From: Nitrospina sp.
Lineage (GTDB): Bacteria; Nitrospinota; Nitrospinia; Nitrospinales; JACRGP01
Length of the DNA stretch: 40,134 nt
Assembly: GCA_024648695.1 (NCBI GenBank)
Contig: JACAVV010000041.1
Location: forward strand, 1 to 40,134
Reading direction: 5' to 3'
Shown: piece after piece, positions 34,390 to 40,134 of the stretch
Layout of the letters: each line of letters begins with the position of its first letter
How positions within the stretch are numbered: the stretch's first letter is position 1
The notes under the pieces: generated by a model
Told to the model about the DNA's origin: nothing
The model's database searches: none
Seen by the model: the letters and a program-made list of their open reading frames with translations, nothing else
Program-made: the position numbers and the translations under genes

Positions 34390-35990
34390 AAACGGAAAAC
34401 TTTCAAATCCGGGAAGCAAATGAAAGCGATGTAAGGGCTATAGCCGATATCTTTTATTCGATTTATAGTTCTGAATACCCTTATCCCCAGTTTTACGATA
34501 CGGAATGGTTAAAGCGCTCAGTGTTCAATGATGATATCGTTCTTCTTGTAGCCGAAGATACTCGTACGGGAGACATCCTTGGAACTGCTTCAGTGATTTT
34601 GGACATAGGTGCCCATTCGGATCTGTTGGCGGAATTTGGCCGCTTGGTGGTGCATCCCCAGCCACGGGGAAGAGGCGTTGGAACCCGGCTGATGCAACAC
34701 CGGATCGAGTTAGTTAAAAACCGTCTGCATGTGGGACTCGTAGAAAATCGGACGTCTCATACCTTTTCACAGACAATTTCATTCAAAAACGGATTCGTAC
34801 CAGTGGGTTTTCTTCCCTTAAAACTGCCCTTAACCGAGTTCAGAGAATCGATGGCCTTATTTGTGCGGTATTTTGGGGATGCTTTAAAAATGCGGCGTAA
34901 CCATCCCCGAATCATCCCTGAAGCTTATGGACTGTCTCAAATCGCCCTGGCTCATTGTTCCCTGGATTGCAATGCCGTGATTGATGACCAATCACCCCCA
35001 TATCCCCATTGTCGGGAGTTTATTTTAGATAACCTCCAAAATGAAGGTTTGCCCTCCCTGCTTCAAATTCAACGCGGGCGAGTGAGCCATCGGGAATTGT
35101 TCGGTCCGATGCGATTGCATTATGGTTTTTTTCGTTTGCAAGCAGCTCATGCCCAATATCTGGTGGCACGCGGGTTAGATGCCCTGGGTAAGGCTGGGCC
35201 GGTGGTGGGGGCGTTGGGTTTTATTCACGACGAAAACGAGCGCTTATTGAAGCTTTTTGAGCTTATCAGTACGAACGATTTTCCAGTTCGCTACCTATTG
35301 GAACAGGTATTGGAACAGGCTCGGATTCTGGGTGTTGAGTACCTTGAGGCCGACGTCAATGCTCATGCACCCAAGATGCAGAGGACTTTGCTGGAACTCG
35401 GATTTACTCCAGTTGCATACATTCCAGCAATGGTATTTTGCGATTTTGAGCGGATCGATGTTGTGCGTATGGCCAAGGTGACCAAAATTTTGGATCCAAA
35501 ACGTATTAAGATAATAGCAGAAGTAAAACCCATAGCCGATCTTGTCATACAATCTTTCACCTGCAAATCGGTTTCTCCCATCTTAGCGGAAGCTGTTGGA
35601 AGGATTTCCTTGTTCCGGGGACTAAACGTTGAGCAAACCCAACAACTGGCAAGCTTGTGTCGACTGGTATCAATGTATGAGGGAACTCGATTGTTCAGGG
35701 TGGATGAAGATTCTAAAGAAATGTTTTTGGTTTTGGAAGGCCGCATTTCAATTACCAACGGTTCTGATTGCGAGTCCATTGGGTATGTAGAGCAAGGTGA
35801 AACGGTTGGGGAGCGTGCTCTTTTGATTGGGGATACTCACACCGCAGAAGCCAAAGCTGAATGTGGAGGTTTGGTCGCTGGTATTTCCCGGGAAGGACTC
35901 AACCGGCTCATCCGTCAACGTCCGGATATTGGTTTGATTTTGTATCGAAACTTGGCCATCGGTCTGGGCGCAAAGTTAATGCGCGCTTAG
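34386..35990 (+). CDS. Tandem GNAT acetyltransferase fused to a C-terminal cyclic-nucleotide-binding domain
   Basis: The 534-residue protein has three parts. Residues 1-150 form a GNAT domain with the acetyl-CoA loop in LVVHPQPRGRGVGTRLMQH. Residues about 220-360 look like a second, degenerate GNAT half (EADVNAHAPKMQRTLLELGF) without its own RxxGxG loop. Residues about 405-534 are a CRP-type nucleotide-binding barrel (EMFLVLEGRISI, GETVGERALLIGD). In its phosphate-binding cassette the usual Arg-Ser/Thr-Ala is replaced by THTAEA, so the key arginine is missing. It probably transfers an acyl group under control of a ligand. The order (GNAT first, cNMP last) is the reverse of the mycobacterial protein acetyltransferase. 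It overlaps the M20 gene. Confidence 0.85.
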   Translation: MKTENFQIREANESDVRAIADIFYSIYSSEYPYPQFYDTEWLKRSVFNDDIVLLVAEDTRTGDILGTASVILDIGAHSDLLAEFGRLVVHPQPRGRGVGTRLMQHRIELVKNRLHVGLVENRTSHTFSQTISFKNGFVPVGFLPLKLPLTEFRESMALFVRYFGDALKMRRNHPRIIPEAYGLSQIALAHCSLDCNAVIDDQSPPYPHCREFILDNLQNEGLPSLLQIQRGRVSHRELFGPMRLHYGFFRLQAAHAQYLVARGLDALGKAGPVVGALGFIHDENERLLKLFELISTNDFPVRYLLEQVLEQARILGVEYLEADVNAHAPKMQRTLLELGFTPVAYIPAMVFCDFERIDVVRMAKVTKILDPKRIKIIAEVKPIADLVIQSFTCKSVSPILAEAVGRISLFRGLNVEQTQQLASLCRLVSMYEGTRLFRVDEDSKEMFLVLEGRISITNGSDCESIGYVEQGETVGERALLIGDTHTAEAKAECGGLVAGISREGLNRLIRQRPDIGLILYRNLAIGLGAKLMRA

Positions 35991-36026
35991 AGGAAATGAT
36001 TTGGACTCTCCTGTTTTTAATCTAGA

Positions 36027-37592
36027 ATGACAAAGGTTCAAGGAAAAAATAAAAGAAAGTTGTTTTTCTTTGGGGCCGGCCTGGTATTGTTTTTCCTTTC
36101 TTTTTTTATCCCCCATCCTCCGAATATGACACCCCTTGCGGCGAGGTTATTAGGACTGGTAGCCTTGATGGCTTGCTGGTGGATCAGCGATTGGGTTCCC
36201 CTTGCGGCGACTGCCTTATTACCTCTCCTTTCGTACCCCCTTTTGGGAATCATGCCCGCCCGCGAGGTAGCGCCTTATTATTCACACCATTTGATCTTTC
36301 TGTTTCTTGGTGGATTTATGATTGCCCTGGCTATTGAACGATGGAATCTTCATCAACGGATAGCCTTGACGATTATTCAAAAGATAGGTACCAATCCGCA
36401 AAGAATCGTTCTCGGGTTTATGATCGCCTCCTCTTTTTTATCCATGTGGATTTCAAATACTGCAACTACAATGATGCTTTTGCCAGTGGCTTTGGTTGTT
36501 GTGAAACGGATCTCCTCTGGAGCCAGTTTGGATGGGCATCGGGGAAAAGGAGTGAAACGGGCTATCCAGGAAGGTTTTGGAGGCATACTGATGCTGGGCC
36601 TTGCGTATTCAGCCAGCATCGGTGGATTGGGAACTCTAATAGGATCGCCTCCGAATATTATTTTCGCCGGGTTTTACAATAAAAGCTTTTCCAATCATGG
36701 AGAGATCAGTTTTTTTAATTGGATGTTGATGACCTTTCCTCTGGTGGTGTCCATGATTCCTTTGCTTTGGATCTATTTATGCCACTGGGTGAGCCCATTT
36801 CCCTTGCATAAAATTGAGATGGCAGAAAGCACACGAATTCTGTTTCGCCAGGAATTAAAAAAAATGGGGCCACTAAAACAGGTCGAGAAATTTTTGATTT
36901 GCGTTTTCTTGATGACAGCACTTCTGTGGTTGTTTCGAAAACCTTTAATTGTCGGAGCAATCAGCATTCCAGGTTGGTCTGACCTTTTTTCAAGACCCGA
37001 CATGATCCACGACTCTACGGTGGCTATTGGAATGGGAATTCTGTTGATGGTATTTCCATTGGGTCTATTGCGACCTCTGAAGCTAAAGGGGCGGGACCAT
37101 GTATTTGTTCTGGATTGGCAGACGGTTCAAAAGGGTGTGCCCTGGAATATTCTGTTTCTTTTTGGCGGGGGGTTTGCTTTGGCGGCGGGATTTTCCAAAA
37201 CCGGCCTGGACCTTTGGTTCGGACAGCTACTTGTTAACTGGGCTTCTCTTCCTTTATGGATTGCGCTTCCAGCGATGTGCCTTTGCCTTACAATGATGAG
37301 CGAATTCACATCCAATACCGCCACCGCTACTATGATCCTTCCAATAATTGCGGCGACGGCGGAAGCTTCCGGAGTCCCTCCCTTGCTTCTTATGTTTCCA
37401 GCGGCTTTGTCATTGACATTGGTGTTTATGATGCCGATAGCCACTCCCCCCAATGCCATAGTTATGGGGAGCGGTTGGGTTCCAGTTTCAAAAATGGTGC
37501 GGACAGGAATACCTATCGATGTATTGGGTGCCCTGGGCGTGACACTGCTAACCTTGATTTGGGTGAAAGGATTTTTTTTTGGTAAATTTTAA
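36027..37592 (+). CDS. DASS/SLC13-family sodium-dependent carboxylate transporter
   Basis: The 521-residue protein has about a dozen hydrophobic segments and two SNT sodium/substrate motifs, in WISNTATTMMLLP and TSNTATATMILP, each after a re-entrant hairpin. GGLGTLIGSPPN and MPIATPPNAI are also family hallmarks. It should import di- or tricarboxylates or sulfate with sodium; the substrate is unknown. The gene starts 37 bp after the GNAT-cNMP gene on the same strand and is followed by a bidirectional terminator, so it probably ends this operon. No strong ribosome binding site is seen. Confidence 0.9.
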   Translation: MTKVQGKNKRKLFFFGAGLVLFFLSFFIPHPPNMTPLAARLLGLVALMACWWISDWVPLAATALLPLLSYPLLGIMPAREVAPYYSHHLIFLFLGGFMIALAIERWNLHQRIALTIIQKIGTNPQRIVLGFMIASSFLSMWISNTATTMMLLPVALVVVKRISSGASLDGHRGKGVKRAIQEGFGGILMLGLAYSASIGGLGTLIGSPPNIIFAGFYNKSFSNHGEISFFNWMLMTFPLVVSMIPLLWIYLCHWVSPFPLHKIEMAESTRILFRQELKKMGPLKQVEKFLICVFLMTALLWLFRKPLIVGAISIPGWSDLFSRPDMIHDSTVAIGMGILLMVFPLGLLRPLKLKGRDHVFVLDWQTVQKGVPWNILFLFGGGFALAAGFSKTGLDLWFGQLLVNWASLPLWIALPAMCLCLTMMSEFTSNTATATMILPIIAATAEASGVPPLLLMFPAALSLTLVFMMPIATPPNAIVMGSGWVPVSKMVRTGIPIDVLGALGVTLLTLIWVKGFFFGKF

Positions 37593-37629
37593 ATCCAAGT
37601 TGGGTTCTAAAAGGAAGGTTGCGGTCTCA

Positions 37630-37669
37630 AAAAACCACATTTCAAGGAGTATCCTGAAATGTGGTTTTT
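37630..37669. terminator. Strong bidirectional rho-independent terminator
   Basis: Fifteen perfect base pairs (37630-37644 with 37655-37669, arms AAAAACCACATTTCA and its complement) are extended by three more pairs after one bulged A, with a three-base loop. T-runs follow on both strands. It lies between the convergent transporter and kinase genes and should stop both transcripts. Confidence 0.85.
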
Positions 37670-37688
37670 CTGTCTTATAAATTATAAA

Positions 37689-39122
37689 TCATTCTGCGGG
37701 AACGGGTTCTTCTTCCCCTTCTGCAATAGTAGATACAGGTTCTTCAAAAGAGATTTTGAAATCCTTATCCGGTTCTTCAATTTCCGTCGGTTGTTTCCAG
37801 GCTAATTTTAAACTGATTTTTTCTTTATCTTCTTTCAGGCTTGCTTCCAGTTCCATATCAACAGTGGATGAGGGCTTTAATGTCACAAGGTCGGTTCCCT
37901 GTTGAATACAAATGGTTCCTTCTTTCAAACCTTTGATAATGTCTTCCAAATATGAGATAGCACGCTTGGTATCCATCTCACCTTTTAAACTAATGTTTTT
38001 TTTTGCCATTACAGTTCTCCTTTCCAATGAATTTTTGTCTGGGTCCAAATAATCGGATATCAAATCAATAGCACGCTCGAAGTCTACACGACCGCTAATT
38101 TCTACTACTGGAAACCCTTGTAAATGATCAATGTAAGTTTCTTCAGAACAATCCTCAATCAATGCGTTTTCTTCGGGTTCATAAAACAGGCCTGGAGATT
38201 TCATGAAAGCCGGCAATAAGTCCCTTCTGGACTCCAAAGAAATCTCATTTAACTGGGTTGGTTCGGAATTGTGTTTCCAGTTCAATAGAACAATCAAATC
38301 CAAAGAGTGTGATAGTTTGAATTTATTGTCTCCGAAGCATTGATCTATAAACACGTCATATTTTTCTTCATGTTCCCAAAGCTCCTGCAGATCCATTTTT
38401 TCAAAACGCGTTTTATCTTCAGGGGCAACGATTTTTTTCAGATCAGGATTATTGAGAGCCGTTCCAGGGTTTATTCTGGGAAGCTTAGGGATTCCTTTCA
38501 TAATATATTCGGAACCTTCCTGCTTGAACAATAATCGGTCATTGCTGACAAAATCTGATCCTTTGCTCATAAAATGCAAAGCTAAAGTCGACTTCCCCAT
38601 ACCGGAAAATCCGGCCATGGCGATTCCTTTGTTCTTCCAGATAACTCCTGCGGCATGGGCCAGAAGAAAATCTTTTCTTAATAACCACTCAATATACCGG
38701 TTGTTGATAAAATTGATTACCTGGTTCGGGTTTTCCAGGCAAGGGCCAATGGCCAGGTTGTCACCTGAACCGAAATAGAAAACCATTCCAGTCAATCTTT
38801 TGCGAACGACTCTGCCGTCGGGGAAATCGATGTATTCCTCTTTGATTTTGGTTTTTCCGGGATCGGGTTGCTTGATGGTAAATTCTGTATCGAATACAGG
38901 TTCGAGACCTTCAATAGCAACAACGCTGATTTCCCCCGACTCGGATTTTTCTGTGGTTACAAAACCTCGAAAGTAATCCGTCAAAATTTCTTTTAGATGG
39001 ACGGAATTTGTCCAAAGAGCCACCTGGCACTGCTCAAAGCTCAAACGCAGGCATTCGTTTGTCGAATGCTCCTGCTTTAATTGTTCGACCATTTCTTTAA
39101 TAGAAGAACCTGGATCAGGCAT
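37689..39122 (-). CDS. HprK-related kinase B (GAK system) fused in frame to an amphi-Trp domain
   Basis: The frame encodes 477 residues. Residues 1-371 are an HprK-like serine kinase: a leading domain, then the P-loop GFSGMGKST (171-179) and SNDRLLF (193-199). Residues 372-450 match the amphi-Trp domain, normally a separate small protein of this locus: MAKKNISLKGEMDTKRAISY, EDIIKGLKEGTICIQQG and LKLAWKQP. An acidic tail of about 30 residues follows. ATG codon 372 has its own ribosome binding site, so a separate amphi-Trp protein is probably also made. The start overlaps the ATP-grasp stop by eight bases. The system's biochemical role is unknown. Confidence 0.85.
   Translation of the reverse strand: MPDPGSSIKEMVEQLKQEHSTNECLRLSFEQCQVALWTNSVHLKEILTDYFRGFVTTEKSESGEISVVAIEGLEPVFDTEFTIKQPDPGKTKIKEEYIDFPDGRVVRKRLTGMVFYFGSGDNLAIGPCLENPNQVINFINNRYIEWLLRKDFLLAHAAGVIWKNKGIAMAGFSGMGKSTLALHFMSKGSDFVSNDRLLFKQEGSEYIMKGIPKLPRINPGTALNNPDLKKIVAPEDKTRFEKMDLQELWEHEEKYDVFIDQCFGDNKFKLSHSLDLIVLLNWKHNSEPTQLNEISLESRRDLLPAFMKSPGLFYEPEENALIEDCSEETYIDHLQGFPVVEISGRVDFERAIDLISDYLDPDKNSLERRTVMAKKNISLKGEMDTKRAISYLEDIIKGLKEGTICIQQGTDLVTLKPSSTVDMELEASLKEDKEKISLKLAWKQPTEIEEPDKDFKISFEEPVSTIAEGEEEPVPAE
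38007..38021 (-). promoter_or_regulatory. Internal ribosome binding site and ATG for the amphi-Trp domain
   Basis: On the minus strand AGGAGA (38021-38016) is followed after six bases by an in-frame ATG (38009-38007) that begins MAKKNISLKG. The longer context GGAAAGGAGAAC is among the strongest Shine-Dalgarno-like sequences in this window. Translation from here would give a product of about 106 residues (37689-38009), the expected size of a standalone amphi-Trp protein. Confidence 0.7.
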
Positions 39123-40008
39123 GATTTAACTCTTTCAGTACGTGTTTGACATACAATTCAGCACCATCAATTCCATTGGCTTCCTTCAACCCTCTAAAAC
39201 CACCAAAGGCGGAAACCTCGAAAATTTTTGGGCCGTCGTCTGTTTCTACCAAATCGACACAGGTGAAATCCAATCCAAAAAGAGCCTGGGTCCTTTGTGC
39301 AAGATCAATGATTTCCTGTGAGGGTTCAAAGGCTTCATATTTTCCTCCCGAATTGGTGGTCGTGTTCCAACTGCCCTCTTTAGCGACTCGGGCATAGGTG
39401 GCCAGGTATTCGTTACCTAAAAACACGATGCCAAGATCTTTACCCGGAAGCGGCACCCATTTTTGAATATAAAGCATTTTGTTTCCTTCCGCCTTGAACT
39501 CCTCGAATTCTTCGCGGCCCCTGTTGTCTGCTTCAATAATTCTCATGCCGCGGGCCTTGGAAGTGTACAGAGGTTTCAAAACCGCCCTGCCATAATCTTC
39601 TACTGCACTCCAACCTTCTTCAAGGTTTTCTGTTATAACGGTCGCAGGGATAGGAACCTTGCCTTGTTGTAGCTTCAGGGTACAGCTCATGCGGTCCAAC
39701 AACCCCATAATTCTTGCGGGATCGGAAAAAAATCGAACCCCTTTTCGGGAAAGATGAGTAAGGATTTCCAATCGATTTAATAAATCGGGAGAATATTCCG
39801 CCCCGATTTTTTTTATCATGAAAGCATCGTAACCTGCTAATTCAGTTCCCTTATTGTGGATGGTATCCGACTCCAGATCGAAACACACATCTTCCATATG
39901 GATCAAGGACCGATGCCCGGTTTGCCGTTCAATTTCATCTGCCAAATGTTCCGAAGACCACGATCCAGGAAGGCCGATGATACCAATTTTCAAGGATTTA
40001 TTATTCAT
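39115..40008 (-). CDS. ATP-grasp enzyme, GAK system
   Basis: The 297-residue protein has the RimK-like ATP-grasp arrangement. A pre-ATP-grasp domain (IGIIGLPGSWSSEHLADEIE) comes first; the ATP-binding lysine is in RAVLKPLYTSKARGM. IQKWVPLPGKDLGIVFLGNE follows, and the metal-binding end of the fold is LDFTCVDLVETDDGPKIFEVSAFGG. ATP-grasp enzymes join a carboxylate to an amine or thiol through an acyl-phosphate. Adjacency to the HprK-related kinase and amphi-Trp domain fits the GAK locus known from bacterial genomes, whose substrate is unknown. AGAGGTG precedes the ATG by seven bases. The stop overlaps the kinase ATG. Confidence 0.85.
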   Translation of the reverse strand: MNNKSLKIGIIGLPGSWSSEHLADEIERQTGHRSLIHMEDVCFDLESDTIHNKGTELAGYDAFMIKKIGAEYSPDLLNRLEILTHLSRKGVRFFSDPARIMGLLDRMSCTLKLQQGKVPIPATVITENLEEGWSAVEDYGRAVLKPLYTSKARGMRIIEADNRGREEFEEFKAEGNKMLYIQKWVPLPGKDLGIVFLGNEYLATYARVAKEGSWNTTTNSGGKYEAFEPSQEIIDLAQRTQALFGLDFTCVDLVETDDGPKIFEVSAFGGFRGLKEANGIDGAELYVKHVLKELNHA

Positions 40009-40015
40009 AAGGGCA

Positions 40016-40040
40016 CCTCTAAAAATTGAGAAATTAGAGG
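40016..40040 (-). promoter_or_regulatory. Inverted repeat covering the ATP-grasp ribosome binding site
   Basis: CCTCTAA and TTAGAGG (40016-40022 and 40034-40040) form a seven-pair stem with an 11-base loop in the leader of the minus-strand ATP-grasp gene. The proximal arm contains the AGAGG of the ribosome binding site, so folding would hide it. The stem is short and only moderately stable. The rest of the sequence to the window end (40041-40134) shows no gene. Confidence 0.35.
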
Positions 40041-40134
40041 AATTTAGAATTTAAGATTGAAAAAGTAGGTAATAAATTTTTGTATTCGATTTATGCCGGG
40101 TATATGTTGTCCCGTTTTACCCCTGAATTTATCT

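Noticed and set aside
1-40134. CRISPR arrays, prophage genes, integrase/attachment sites and a complete insertion sequence
   Set aside because: None seen: no regularly spaced repeats, no phage structural or integrase motifs and no transposase ORF.

Overview
The window reads as a dense chromosomal segment of a Gram-negative-type environmental bacterium. Signal peptides and multi-pass membrane proteins suit a two-membrane cell, and there is a GatB amidotransferase subunit, an HD-GYP signalling protein, a B12-type radical SAM enzyme and part of a 'GAK' kinase/ATP-grasp locus. Base composition is moderate to AT-leaning by eye. No rRNA, tRNA, CRISPR array, phage module or complete transposon was seen. 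A Nitrospinota- or Desulfobacterota-like source is possible, but this is a guess from gene content.

Layout. (1) 122-15421, minus strand: a 13-gene, tightly packed surface-glycan or glycolipid operon. In transcription order it encodes two GT2 glycosyltransferases, a polysaccharide deacetylase, an FNR-type flavin reductase, a B12-binding radical SAM enzyme, another GT2, an AsnB-type amidotransferase, a GT4 glycosyltransferase, a zinc-ribbon methyltransferase, three membrane proteins and a Wzx/MOP-type flippase. Most junctions overlap or are under 40 bp. A sugar chain is probably built on a membrane carrier, decorated (deacetylation, amidation, methylation and perhaps radical chemistry) and flipped. 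(2) 15598-19748, minus: separate genes for an exported six-repeat beta-propeller protein, an M48/Ste24-type membrane protease and an HD-GYP response regulator. (3) 19749-20828: about 1.08 kb of AT-rich sequence without a convincing gene, but with an orphan plus-strand terminator and several palindromes. (4) 20829-24479, plus: a coupled operon of TraB/PrgY-like protein, D-2-hydroxyacid dehydrogenase, formylglycine-generating-enzyme-like protein and TPMT-like methyltransferase, convergent with a YedK/HMCES-type gene. (5) 25265-25545: a 281-bp MITE-like element with terminal inverted repeats and an abutting 9-bp direct repeat, inserted just upstream of an M24 aminopeptidase gene. (6) 26997-32621, minus: Bcp peroxiredoxin, a small exported protein, a TPR protein, a DUF1566 protein, gatB and an SDR dehydrogenase. 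(7) 33062-37592, plus: a 33-codon leader ORF, an M20 amidohydrolase, a double-GNAT/cyclic-nucleotide-binding fusion and a DASS/SLC13 transporter, ended by a strong bidirectional terminator. (8) 37689-40008, minus: a GAK-type pair of ATP-grasp enzyme and HprK-related kinase, the kinase continuing in frame into an amphi-Trp domain that has its own internal ribosome binding site and ATG.

The most novel-looking parts are the kinase/amphi-Trp junction, the M20-acetyltransferase-cNMP-transporter module with its leader ORF, the B12 radical SAM plus flavin reductase pair inside the glycan operon, the MITE, and the orphan terminator in the long non-coding stretch. All family assignments come from reading motifs by eye; no database search was run.
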